Below, in pieces: positions 35,727 through 47,000 of a stretch of DNA of 64,000 nt; positions within the stretch are counted from its first letter, which is position 1, and each line of letters begins with the position of its first letter. A program made the position numbers and the translations under genes. Origin of the DNA: Nicotiana tabacum (taxonomy: Eukaryota > Streptophyta > Magnoliopsida > Solanales > Solanaceae); the NCBI RefSeq assembly GCF_000715075.1, contig NC_134082.1:100356399-100420398 (forward strand), read 5' to 3'. The notes under the pieces were generated by a model, which had not been told where the DNA came from, ran no database searches, and was given only the letters and a program-made list of their open reading frames with translations.

Positions 35727-36449
35727 CCTGCATGAATTTGGAAATTATATTCGACGTTAAGAAAGCTTTGTAATTTTTATCCAACAATACATAGGAACAA
35801 GGGATGCTCAACAAAATTAGTGGTCTAAAGTTAAATTTTAATAAGAGGCCTTATGCTTTTTTATAATAGAATTCGCACACGTATACACACATGCAAAAAA
35901 ATTTTATTCATAATTGTCGTTTATATTATAATATTATTAAATGACAAAATACCTTTAATTTTATATAGTAATATTATTATTATAGTAGTAATGGGTAATT
36001 TAATGAATAAGATGCTAGGCATGTATTTACGATATATTTCATTTGATATTGTTTAAAAAACTGCATATACTAATATGAAGATTTAAGTAATTTAATTCAA
36101 AGTTCTAAAATATTTTTACTGTTAAAGAGCAGAAATTATTTTTTTCTTTTTTACAAATTTTTTGTACTTTTTATATCACTGCAAATTTTTATATTATTTC
36201 ATAAAATCCGTTATTAAAAATCTTTGGAATCTCAAACTTTTGAGGGCCTATATCAAGGCTTTATTAGCCTCTTTCTTGAGTTGCACCATCCACCCCTTAT
36301 ACTCAAAATCAAATTTTATAGATTCTCAATTGAAATAAGACAACAATGACATGAACATTAAATGCAGTTAATGTGTCATTTAGTTACCACATGTGAATGA
36401 AGCTAGTTGAAAAACATGTTTGTGGGACAGAAGTCTCAATGGAACTGAT
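35727..36449. other. AT-rich sequence of unknown origin
   Basis: About 720 bp between two retroelement ends. No domain, repeat or RNA is recognisable. The 67-residue ORF at 35853-36056 is low-complexity (I/L/N-rich) and not supported. This is the best candidate for non-element DNA in the window. Confidence 0.4.
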
Positions 36450-37119
36450 TGTCACGACCCCAACCACCCCGGTCGTGATGGTGCCTATCGCAGAACTAGG
36501 CCAGCCGATTCAACACATAACACTTAAAGGTCTTCTTCTTAATTCATTAACTAATCATATATGATCACAAATCTTTTGTTTTAATGTATCAAAATAAGCG
36601 GAAACAAGTAAATAAAACATCAACACTACCCGATCCCAGTGTCACTAGTCATGAGCCACTACACTACAGTCTGATATTGTCTACTCAATATAAAATAAGA
36701 CTGAAATGTGAAATACTGAAGATAGGAAGGAGAAAGGCAGGGTTGTGGATGCCATGCAGCTACATCGCAATCTCCGAAATGCTCTGAAGGCAAGAGACAG
36801 CTCTCACTCGGATGCTCTGGCACCTGAATCTGCACTCAAGGTGCAGGGAGTTACATGAGTACGCCAACTCAGTAAGTAACATTTATAAATAAAGGCTGAG
36901 TGTAGTGACGAGCATTTAAAAATATAAGCATATTATAATATGAAAATTTAAGAGAAAATAGTCCGATCAAATCAGTAGATAAATTCTGAACAATCAGTAA
37001 AAACTCCAGTTTCAATGATAAACTGTTAAAACATTTACTCAACATTTTCAGCAGAGGCTCAGTATAAAGAAGTGTGAAAACCAGTATTTTCATAACACAA
37101 GCCCTCGGGCAAAGTATCC

Positions 37120-37121
<2 letters not shown>

Positions 37122-37193
<72 letters not shown>

Positions 37194-37243
37194 TACATAT
37201 ATATATACATATATACATATATATATACATATATATATAGGGG
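37122..37243. repeat. (TA)n microsatellite
   Basis: About 120 bp of almost pure TA dinucleotides, then TATATACA variants towards the right end. It produces a spurious I-Y-I-Y protein. It is inside the U5 side of the E3 LTR. Confidence 0.9.
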
Positions 37244-38495
37244 AAGCCTCTCAATCACTCGGACTCAACTTCCACACTCAGCACTCACACTCAATAGGTA
37301 TCTCATAACAACCGATGCGGTGTGCAACCCGATCCATAGATATATAGTCGACTGCGCTCACTGTGGGTTTGCAGACTCCGGAAGGGCTACTACAGCCCAA
37401 GCGCTATATCGATGCGGCGTGCAGCCCGATCTAATATGTCACTTCGGCATGCATCTCGATCCATATACATATAAATATCGCTACAACGTGCAACCCGATT
37501 AATAATTATATATATAATCCTCACCATCAGGTCCTCGACCTCTCTTAGTCATCAACCTCACAGCCACTCGGGCATTTCAGTTAAAATCAGGGGACTCATC
37601 CCAAACAATTTTCATATATTTGAAAGTAGAGTAATGAAACTGAATCAAACAATAAACAGGTAAAAATCATGATTGAGGATATGCTTTTGAATCAAAATAG
37701 TGTGAGGATAGTAGCAAAATACCCCTGAGGGTCCAAACAGTTCGGCACAAGGCCTCAAACATGGCATTCAACCCAAGTTAACAAATTCGTTTCTAAAACA
37801 CATAGATATTATATAGAGTTTATCAAAATATGCAACTCTACAGTTGCCACGAGACTAACCAAGTCACAATCCCTACAGGTGCACGCCCACACGCCCTTCA
37901 CCTAGCATGTGCGTCACCTCATTTATCAAAATAGTACGAAATTCCGGGGTTTCATACCCTCAAGTCCAGATTTACAAGAGTTACTTACCTCAAACCGGAC
38001 GAGAATCTACTCCGCAATGCCCTTTCCTCTCGACTCAGCCTCAAATCATCCTGAATTTATTCAAAATCAGAATTATATCATCAATATATGCCAAAGGGAC
38101 AAAGCCCACACGAAAATTATCAAATTAAACTCAAAATCCTGAAATTGGCCAAACCCGACCCCCGAGCCTACGTCTCTAAATCCGATAAAAATCACACTAC
38201 TAGATCCTTAACCTCTCACGAGTCCATACATACCAAAATCATCAAAATTGGACCTCAAATGGCCCCTCGAATCCCCAATTTAAAATCTCTAATTTCAAGG
38301 CCTAATTTCCCCATTTCCACCCCTAATCTCTTCAATTTCCATATTTAATCAACTGAAATTCACCATAGATACGAGTATTAAGTTCAAAAATTTTACCTCA
38401 ACAAGTTTCCCCTTGAATCCCTCTTCGAAACCCTCCAAAAGCTCTAATCCCGTCTGAAAAATGATGGAAATAAGCTGAAAATCACGAAGATGGCC

Positions 38496-38502
38496 TTTTA
38501 TA
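38496..38502 (-). promoter_or_regulatory. TATA box of E3 LTR
   Basis: Minus-strand TATAAAA in AAAGTATAAAAGGCCATC, about 1,070 bp from the LTR start and immediately downstream of the CpG-rich cluster. Confidence 0.6.
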
Positions 38503-38519
38503 CTTTCTGCCCAGGTGCT

Positions 38520-38870
38520 GCCTTAATCGTGATCGCGGAAAGACCCTCGTGATCGCGAAAAACAACTTCGCTGGCTCCTGACTTAACTCTATGCGAACAC
38601 GTTAATCACCACACGAATGCAATGCTCTGCCTCACACTCCTACGCGATCGCGGACCACTGATCGCGTTCGCGATGAACAAATGTGTGGTCCCAGCTTTGG
38701 TCCACATAACCCTACGCAAACGGGACTTAAGCCACGTGTTCGCGATACTTCACTTGATCAACCTACGCGATCTCATCCCTTACTCCGCGAACGTGATGAA
38801 CAACCTGACTGGTTTCCAAAAATGCTCTATGCAATTGCGAGTCTCCTCACGCGATCGCGAAGAAGTTTCT
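38520..38870 (-). repeat. CpG-rich motif cluster in E3 LTR (CGCGATCGCG)
   Basis: Irregular repeats of TCGTGATCGCG, TACGCGATCGCG and TTCGCGAT words. The 10-bp palindrome CGCGATCGCG is intact at 38643-38652 and 38850-38859. Many other copies show CG to CA or TG changes. It ends about 20 bp upstream, in transcription direction, of the TATA box. Confidence 0.75.
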
Positions 38871-39567
38871 TCTGCAACAAAAATACCACTAATTCTGCTA
38901 ACTTTCCAAGTCCTAAAATGTCCCGTTGGGCATCCGAAACACACCCGAGGCCCTTGGGACCTCAACCAAATATGCCAACACATCCCACAACATCATTCAA
39001 ACTTAGTCGAGCCTTCGAATCACTCAAAACAACGCCAAAACACCAAATCAACCTCAGATTCAAGCCTATGAACTTATAAACTTTCAAATTCCACAAACGA
39101 CGTTGAAACCTATCTAATCACCTCCGAATGACTTGAAATTTTGCACACACATCACAAATGACACAACAAACCTATTTCAATTTCCAGAATTCCATTCCGA
39201 CCCCGATATCAAGATTTCCACTAACGACCGGAAAATGCCAAATTTTCAATTTCGCCAATTCAAGCCTAAATCTGCCATATACCTAAAATTACATTCCGAA
39301 CACGCTCCTGAGTCCAAAATCACCTAACGAAGCTATCCGAACCATCAGAATTCAGATCCGGGACCTTATACTCATAAGTCAACATCCGGCTGACGTTTCC
39401 AACCGAAACTTCCAAGTAAGAGACTAAGTGTCTCATTCCACTCTAATACCACTCCAAACACAACGCAACCAACACGATATGATCAAATACAATCGAACAA
39501 CATATAAGGGAGTAGAAATGGGGGAAACAGGATTGTAACTCATGAAACAACCGGCTAGGTCGTTACA

Positions 39568-39582
39568 TCCTCCCTTTCTTAA
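39568..39582 (-). other. Polypurine tract of E3
   Basis: Minus-strand AAGAAAGGGAGGA directly precedes the LTR terminus TGTAACGACC. Confidence 0.75.
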
Positions 39583-39599
39583 ACAAATGTTCGTCCTCG

Positions 39600-41008
39600 A
39601 ACGAGTCAAGGAACATATCCGAAACTTTAAATAGGTGAGGATATCTGCTCTACATTTCCCGCTTGGTCTCCCGAGTAGCCTCCTCCGCGAGCCGACCTCT
39701 CCACTACATTTTCATTGAAGTTATATCCTTCGATCTCAACTTTCGGACCTGCCGCTCTAAAATAGCCACTGGCTCCACATCATAGGTCAAATCACCCTCT
39801 AACTGAACCGTGCTAAAATTCAAAACATTAGACGGATTGCCAATATACTTCTGGAGCATAGAAACATGAAATACTGGATGTACACTCGACAAGCTGGGTG
39901 GCAAAGCAAGCTCATAAGCCACCTCCCCAATCCTCCGAAGCACCTCAAAAGGCCTAATGAACCGAGGACTCAATTTACCCTTCTTCCCAAATCTCATAAC
40001 ACCCTTCATGGGTGAAACCTTCAGTAGAATCTTCTCCCCAACCATGTAAGACACATCACAGACCTTCCTGCCAGCATAACTCTTTTGTCTCAATTGCGTT
40101 GTTCGAAACCGCTCCTAAATCACCTTCACCTTGTCCAAAACATCATGTACCAAGTTTGTACCCAAAAGCCTAGCCTTCCCTGGCTCAAACCAACCAACTG
40201 GAGATCTACACTGTCTCCCATATAAAGCCTCATATGGAGCCATGTGAATACTCGTATGATAACTGTTGTTATATGCAATCTCTGCAAGCGGTAAAAACTG
40301 ATCACATGAACCCCCAAAATCAATAACACAAGTGCGCAACATGTCCTCCAATAACTGAATAGTGCGCTCGAACTGCCCGTCCATCTGAGGGTGAAAAGTT
40401 GTGCTCATCTCAACCATAGTACCCAAAACTCTCTGCACGGCCCTCCAAAACTGCAAAGTGAACTGAGTGTCTCTATCTGAAATGATGGAAACTGGAACCC
40501 CATGCAGACGAACAATATCTCGAATATAAATCTTAGCTAATCGCTCCAAAGAATAGGTAGTACATATAGGAATGAAGTGCGAGGACTTGGTCAGCCGATC
40601 CACAATCACCCAAATAGCATCGAACTTCCTCAAAATTTGTTGGAGTCCAACTACGAAATCCATGGTGATCCGCTCCCACTTCCACACTGTAATATCTAAC
40701 CGTTGAAGCAAGCCACCCGATATCTGATGCTCATAATTCCCCTACTGACAATTGAGGCATCGAGCTACAAATCCCATAATATCCTTCTTCATTCTTCTCA
40801 ACCAATAATATTGTCTCAAATCCTGATACATCTTTGCGGCACCCAGATGGATGGAATACCGTGAGCTATGGGCCTCCTCTAGAATCAACTCCCGAAGCCC
40901 ATCTACAATATGCACACATATCCGGCCCTGCATCCTCAATACCCCATCATCACCAATAGTCACATCTATAGCATCGTCATGCTGAACTTTGTCCTTAAGT
41001 ACAAGCAA
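39600..41008 (-). pseudogene. E3 integrase with chromodomain, broken
   Basis: Zinc-binding domain 41008-40742: H-x3-H region (EAHSSRYSIHLGAAKMYQDL) and C-x2-C (ARCLNCQ). Core 40711-40115: WVIVDRLTKSSHF (Asp), HGVPVSIISDRDTQF (Asp) and GQFERTIQ (Glu), so the catalytic triad is present, a single open stretch of 198 residues. After a stop the GPF-type domain is at 40093-39800 ([23 protein letters not shown]). The chromodomain at about 39715-39620 has stops (CAG/TGG to TAG) but keeps EEAT and RYPHLF. The best-preserved integrase in the window, yet broken into at least three frames. Confidence 0.9.
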
Positions 41009-41023
41009 ATGAGGATCATCATA

Positions 41024-41824
41024 CTAGCGCTCTCGAATGCGATCAAACAAGGAAGACCGAGAAACCACACAAGCTAAGACCCGACTGGGCTCCGAAATAT
41101 CCAAACTCACGAACCGATTGGCTAAGGCCTGAACATCAACCGCAAGAGGCCTCTCCCCAATAGGAATATATGCCATACTGCCCATACTCACCAACTTCCT
41201 ACTCAAGGTATCGGCCACTATATTGGCCATTCCCGAATGGTATAAGATAGTGATATCATAATCCTTTAGCAGCTCTAACCATCTTCGCTACCTCAAATTG
41301 AGATCCTTCTGCTTGAACAAATGCTGGAGGTTACGATGATCAGTAAACACCTCACATGACATACCATAGAGATAATGTCTCCAAATATTCAATGCGTGAA
41401 CAATGGCAGCCAACTCCAAATCATGAACAGGGTAGTTCTTCTAATGGGGCTTAAAATGCCGAGAAGCGTAAGCAATCACTCTACCCTTCTACATCAACAC
41501 ACACCCGATACCGACTCTAGAAACATCACAATATATTGTATATGAACCTGAAGCTGATGGTAAAACTAACACTAGAACTATGGCCAAGGCAGTCTTGAGC
41601 TTCTGAAAGCTCACCTCACACTTATCTGACCACCTGAATGGAGCACCTTCTTGGGTCAATTTGCTCACGGGTGATGCAATAGATGAAAATCCCTTAACGA
41701 ACCGACGGTAATAACCCGCAAAACCAAGGAAGTTACGAATCTCTGTGACTGAGGACGGCATGGGCCAACTTTGAACTACCTCTATCTTCTTCAGATCAAC
41801 CTGAATACCCTCACTGGACACCAC
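41024..41824 (-). pseudogene. E3 RT end, RNase H and linker, broken
   Basis: It starts at the Ogre insertion with VSSEGIQVDLKKIEVVQSW, then the connection domain ([17 protein letters not shown]), and RNase H with CDVSRVGIGCVLM to 41489. Stops break the rest (41488-41231). The linker MANIVADTLSRKLVSMGSM is open at 41230-41024. It continues the RT begun at 60619-61398 on the other side of the insertion. Confidence 0.85.
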
Positions 41825-44660
41825 AGGGCCAGCCTTAGTATGTCAGAGTTCAGAGGGTTCTCAAGAGGATCCCAAGGCCGTACACATACTGGAGGGGGCA
41901 GAACTTATTGACTAAGAGTAGAGTGAAAGTGATTTTAGTGAAAAAAACTATATAAAAGAGGGCATGTTTGAAAGTAGTTTAGTAAAGCAATAGAGACTAT
42001 TTAAAGAAAATGGTTGAAGAGATGAACAGAAGTCCAAACACCTTAGGACAGGTTTGCACATAGACAATTCACAGAACCAAGTAAACTCAGTGGTCACGCA
42101 CAGGGGTCAAGGGAGTTTGGGAATACATAGGACACATAATTAAGCAAAGACCTGGGAATTAGCATAGTCATGCCCAGAAGTAGCTAGCTAGACATAGCCA
42201 CAGAATCAGACATAAAGAACAAGATCCACATGCAAGAGGGTAGGGATTTGGGAGATCCATGGTGGTAAACATATAGCAAGTAAGAGATGATTAGTGTAGA
42301 CATACTCATAAACAAACAGAAGGGGAAATATACTGATCTCAAAGGGAGGGGAAGACATGATAACATGCTAACAATTAACCCTTAGCTACAAGTTTCACAA
42401 TAGAACCACAAATAGAAGCAAACCAGAAACAAGAGGAACTGAAACAATAAGAGAATCACATTGTTGTTGGAACCTTGAATTGAAACTAGGACATACCAGT
42501 GAAGGGGATAGTAAGCAGAGTGAAAGAACAAGAGAACACAAATGGTTAGCCTTGGCTTGCAGCCATCTAACTTAGAGTAGTAGCAAGTAGCACAAGAGAG
42601 AGAGCAGAATTTTTTAAGTTTGAGAGAGAGTTTTTTGAACCCAAGTGTTCGTGTTGTGTGTGTTAATGAGAGAGCCTATATATATTCTGAAACTAGGCAG
42701 AATAATAAGATAAGAATCAAAGTCAAGCAATAGTTATGGAACTAGGTATCAATTAGTATAAATTTAGAAGAAGTACTCCCTTAATTCAAACGGTAAAGGC
42801 AGATTAGGAAAGAGATCACATAAGACATGGTATATAACACATAAGGAAATAATTTCCGCATAGTGCAAGTATAGAACATGCAATTAAGGCTAGGTACATA
42901 ATATTCCAATTAAGGAAATAACATAAGAGTCAGTTGACAGCATAATCGACCATAAAATAAGGCAAGAAAAATGACTGAGAGGTTGAAAAACAGTATAGAA
43001 TATTACAAGAGATTAGAAGGATATTAATCATAGGGAATCAAGGATCCTGATGGACAATAGTACTGACTTTAGGGGAAATTACCATAAATTTATATGAACA
43101 AACAGAATAAACACACAATAGGCAAGAAGAGGTTAAATCAGAAACCCTAATAGCATAGTAGGGTAAAAATCACAGAAAATCAGGGATTCGAATAGTACGT
43201 AGCACTGATTAGAGGAGTTAACAAAATAAACATAGTATATGCGAAAGAAGCAAAAATTAGAAACCCTAATGGGCATATTAGGGTAAAAATCACACAAGAC
43301 TCAGGGATTCATGAGAAACAAGCAAGCATATAGATTAGACGAACAAATCGTCAAACATAGACTAATAACCCAGGGTTAAGACCAAGAAATGGGGATTTCA
43401 ATATAGATGAGTTGAAAAAGGAGAAAAACACAGAATCAGTCGAGATATGCAAAGGAAAGAGGCTTAAACACGAAGAATCGATTTAAACAGAATGTAGAAA
43501 AAGTTCTAAAAACTCTAACTTTTAAAAAAAAAGTAAACCAACTCGCAATCGATGATTTTTGCAAAGGAGGTTTGAGAATAGTGTAAAACATAGAAAGAAA
43601 CAAACTCGAATCATTTAAAATAGCACAGATCTAAGAGATACAAACAAAAGTTAGGGTTTCAAAGGAAACCCAAATAGAAACGGAAGAACCTGCTATAAGC
43701 TTCAAAGATCGTAACAAATGTAGCGTGATTTTGCTCAAAATCACACCGGAGAAGCCATGAACAGCCAAAACAGTAACCCTAAATACAAGTTGGCATGACC
43801 CAGGGCCTTTGAAATCCTCATAGATGATAAGCAAGGCGTTGCTGGAACCATTGAATGCTTGGGGTTGAAAGGTGGTCACCGGAGAGGACCGGAGAAGGAG
43901 ACGGTGGTTGAAGAGGGATTAGGGTTAGATTGAGAGAAGAGAGGAGATGAGAGCATCTGAAGGCGGTGGGCTATGAAAAATGTCTATGTTTAGGGTGGTC
44001 CTAGGAATTAAAAAAGGAAAAGGGTCGTGTGGACCGTTAATCTAGGAGATCAACAGTCAGGATTTGACCGGGTAAATAGGTTCCGGGTTTGGGTAGGTGT
44101 ATATAGGGTCTGGGTCGGGTTAATTGGGTATGAAATTGGGCTGGGGAGTGGGTTCAATTTGGGCTACAATTGAAAGCCAAATCTGGTTATAATTTAAATA
44201 ACCACTTTTCCCTATTTAATTTATTAAAAAATAATAAATAATTTCTGAAAAATAATTTAATGTGCCAAAATAATTTAAAATATATAATTGTCATTTTAAA
44301 AAATATAGGGACCAATTTTACGCACATAAAAATGTAATTATACACTAAATTGGCTAACATTGCAATTATATGTAATTTAGCTTAAAAATACCAAATGCAA
44401 TTATAAAAATGCATAAAAAATATATTAAACATATTTTGGCATACGTATAGAGATTAAATGAATAAATCATCATAAAAATAATTTGAAAAATAATTATTAG
44501 GGATTTTATAAATAAAAGAGAAGAAAATAAATTAATTCAAATCCTTGAAATTATGGGGAAAATTATAAAAATCTTGGGCATGCTTATATATGAATATATA
44601 TGCTATTTTGAAGAAATTTATGCATATTTAAAAATATATGGGAAAAATTGGGTATCAACA
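41825..44660 (-). mobile_element. 3' LTR of Ogre-like element, truncated (2,836 bp)
   Basis: Minus strand: starts TGTTGATACCCAATTTTT at 44660 directly after the polypurine tract. It matches the 5' LTR from 60618 to about 57774, then stops at GGCCCT where host RT text resumes. About 1.9 kb of the R/U5 side, including the GTGCGACA end, is missing. Over the first ~205 bp compared (41831 onward with 57781 onward) I count about 13 mismatches. A TATA box (TATATATA, minus strand) is at 42677-42684. Confidence 0.9.
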
Positions 44661-44673
44661 GTTGCCCCTCTTT
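44661..44673 (-). other. Polypurine tract of Ogre-like element
   Basis: Minus-strand AAAGAGGGGCAAC directly before TGTTGATACC, the usual form in Tat/Ogre elements. Confidence 0.85.
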
Positions 44674-45019
44674 ACCCGAGAAGGATGAAAGAGTTTTCGG
44701 GTAAAGAAATGATGGCCAATTTTGACAGGATGGGATGTTTTGAAAGATCGAGGTCGAACTCCGATTTTTGAGTTGCCTACATATCCCTGGTTTTACAGGA
44801 ATCAGGCCATGTGTAGTTCTAAATTCACCCGCGGAGTAGGCCGATGAAATTACTGCAAGAACGGATAGGAGATGTGGAAGTGGCTACGGTGAGCAATTGA
44901 GGCTCGGGAGGGTTGGAGGGAACTGGAGCGAGATTGCTCCTGCTAGGATAGCGGTTGCTTACTGGTTACCTGCAGATAAAAGATGCTACAAACTTATTTG
45001 TGAAAACTTAAACATGATG

Positions 45020-45260
45020 CAAATTCCCTTTGGACCATGAAGGTTGTCTTCGGACGATTAAAGATGACGTCCTTGGACCATGACGTCCTAGGCCATGAAT
45101 TGTTTAGTGAGGAATTCGTAGGCCATGAAATGGTGTTCTCAGGCCATAAAAATGGTGCCTCCGAATCATGATGCCCTTGAATAATGATATCCAAGTTCGA
45201 GAGATCCTCAGGCCATGGCATGGTGTCTTCCGGCTATGAGAATGATGCCTTTAGACTATG
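45020..45260 (-). repeat. Degenerate CCATGAA / GGTGTCTTC repeats in Ogre 3' UTR
   Basis: Short variants of AGGCCATGAAATGGTG, GACCATGACGTCCT and AATGATGCC recur about every 18-40 bp. Too diverged for a clean period, but clearly not random. Confidence 0.55.
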
Positions 45261-45309
45261 ATGCCTTCGGATAGATTGGCAATGTTTCAACCTATGATAT
45301 GCAATAGTA

Positions 45310-45694
45310 TGATGTAACAAGACAAGGCTTAGTCTTGTGAAATGTAGGGCAGAGCTTATCCCAATTTAAAAGCAAGTAGATAGTAGTAGAAATAGAGCAA
45401 TATTTGTGCAAAGAGGGATAGTGCTTAGTCCCGTGCGAGTGGGGAGGCAATGATTAGCCTTATGCAAATGGGGAGGCAAGGAATTAGACTCATTCAATAT
45501 TGGAGACAGAGCTTAGTCTCATGCAAAGAGAAGGCAGCGCTTAGCCTTATGCAAATATGGAGGTAGAGCTTAACCTCATGCAAAGAGAAGGCAGTGCTTA
45601 GCCTTATGTAGATATGGAGGTAGAGCTTTACCTCATGCAAGATTCGGGATAGGGCTTAGTCCCATTCAAATGGAAGACAATGCTTAGCCTTATG
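45310..45694 (-). repeat. Degenerate flank of the 29-bp array
   Basis: About ten or more units of 28-29 bp related to the array (GGAGGCAGTGCTTAGCCTTATGCAAAT types). The variable word is mirrored within a unit: 'gaGGCAgtgcTTAGCCT', 'gaCTCAgagaTTAGACT'. They grade into the homogeneous array at 45695. Confidence 0.65.
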
Positions 45695-46071
45695 CAGGTA
45701 TGGAGTCAAGGATTAGACTCACGCAAGTATGGAATCAAGGATTAGACTCATGCAAACGTGGAGTCAGAGATTAGACTCATGCAAATATGGAGTCAAGGAT
45801 TAGACTCATGCAAACGTGGAGTCAGATATTAGACTCATGTGAATATGGAGTCAGAGATTAGACTCATACAAATATGGAGTCAGAGATTAGACTCATGCGA
45901 ATATGGAGTCAGAGATTAGACTCATGCAAATATGAAGTCAAGGATTAGACTTATGCAAATATGGATTCAAGGATTAGACTCATGCAAATGTGGAGTCAGA
46001 GATTAGACTCATGCAAATATAGAGTCAAGGATTAGACTCATGCAAATATGGAGTCAGAGATTAGACTCATG
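45695..46071 (-). repeat. Tandem array of exactly 13 x 29 bp in Ogre 3' UTR
   Basis: Units follow CAAATATGGAGTCAGAGA plus TTAGACTCATG (29 bp), or the variant with GTCAAGGA. Thirteen full units fit 45695-46071 without an indel; differences are point changes. Arrays of this sort in the 3' UTR of Tat/Ogre elements are known as a source of satellite DNA. Confidence 0.9.
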
Positions 46072-46462
46072 CAAAGAGCGAATAGTAGATAAGGGTAGGG
46101 TATGTCTTAGCTGGAGATATATTCAGTGTCTGATGGCCGGATGGATGGTGAATTTGCTTTGTATATACAGGTTTCGCGAATGCTACCATTACGTCAAATA
46201 TGCATGCGTTCAAATAAAAATCGTAAGTTTTATGAGGGGAGGTTGGTTCTTGCTTCGTCTGCCGGCCTTGTTCTGCTCCACTCTGGAAGTCCCCTTCGAG
46301 TTCCCCTAGGTAGCACCCGACTGTTATGGAAATAGGATTTTCAAAAAATATGCAATCATTGATAAAATAGAATCATTTTGGAAGAGTATTGATATATCAA
46401 GTAATTTTTGATGAACTAGCGACTGTGACACATTTCAAAGGCATTACAGCTCTCTTATGTTG

Positions 46463-46690
46463 GAATTTTGAGGGTCCTCCTCAAAATTCTGCACCAGTTT
46501 GGTAGATGATTTTTAACTGTTTGTGGATGACGGACCCTGCTGAATCTTCTTCGGAATTTTGAGAATCCTTCTCAAAATTCTGCCCAGTTCTTGACTGATT
46601 ACTGACTTCCTGGCATGGGATGGCGCTGGCTGGACTTGCTCCAGAATTTTGAGGACCCTCCTTAAAATTCTACCCCAGTTTCTGATTTTA
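46463..46690 (-). repeat. Three ~90-bp units each with a perfect or near-perfect hairpin
   Basis: Stem-loops at 46463-46489 (11-bp stem, GAATTTTGAGG and CCTCAAAATTC, 5-nt loop), 46554-46580 (12-bp stem, 3-nt loop) and 46644-46670 (11-bp stem with one G-T pair). Starts are 91 and 90 bp apart. Copy 2 changes both sides of the stem together (GAGG/CCTC to GAGA/TCTC). Confidence 0.8.
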
Positions 46691-46809
46691 GGGGAAATGA
46701 ACATTTTATTATGATATGTCGAACCCATAAGGCTGCCTACGTATCCCCTCTTAAATGGGAATCAGGTCAAGCATAGTTCAATTACATCAGAAAAGAAATG
46801 TGAAATAAT

Positions 46810-47000
46810 TTAGGCATAGTATCTCTTGACTGCGTTTGAATTGATTGGTTTTGGCCAGATCTCTCCATCCATTTCTGCAAGTAGGAGTGCTCCTCCTATT
46901 AGGACCCTATGAACCATGTATGGACCTTGCCAGTTGGGAGAGAATTTCCCTTTGGCTTCATCTTGATGCAGGAAGATTTTCTTCAATACCAGCTGTCCTG
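46810..47000 (-). pseudogene. Ogre integrase C-terminal domain
   Basis: In the frame shifted relative to the upstream part: GQFAPGQLVLKKIF, then KFSPNWQGPYMVHRV, GGALLLAEMDG and a stop after KRYYA at 46810-46812. It is the GPF-like C-terminal domain. The integrase catalytic core that should precede it is missing: the join with the upstream part is at about 46995. Confidence 0.85.

Larger units (their letters stand above)
36450..39567 (-). mobile_element. 3' LTR of chromovirus E3 (3,118 bp)
   Basis: Minus strand: starts TGTAACGACCTAGCCGG at 39567 and ends GGGGTCGTGACA at 36450. It includes a (TA)n microsatellite (37122-37243), a CpG-rich cluster (38520-38870) and a TATA box (38496-38502). The segment 36450-36900 is nearly the same as 63542-64000, the start of the 5' LTR. 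ORFs inside are not supported. Confidence 0.9.
44674..46809 (-). other. Repeat-rich 3' UTR of Ogre-like element
   Basis: No coding function after the pol stop at 46810. It consists mostly of three repeat systems: degenerate CCATGA-type repeats (45020-45260), a 29-bp array with its degenerate flank (45310-46071), and three ~90-bp units with hairpins (46463-46690). The ORFs at 46040-46335 lie on the other strand and are not supported. Confidence 0.75.

Noticed and set aside
36584..36787. Duplicated 67-residue gene (also 63676-63879)
   Set aside because: It lies at the same place in the two E3 LTRs and is not conserved as protein beyond the LTR identity.
37074..37502. 142-residue ORF with a long I-Y repeat
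   Set aside because: It is a translation of the (TA)n microsatellite inside an LTR.
45695..46071. CRISPR-like regular array
   Set aside because: Units are directly adjacent with no spacers, and the context is a plant retroelement 3' UTR.
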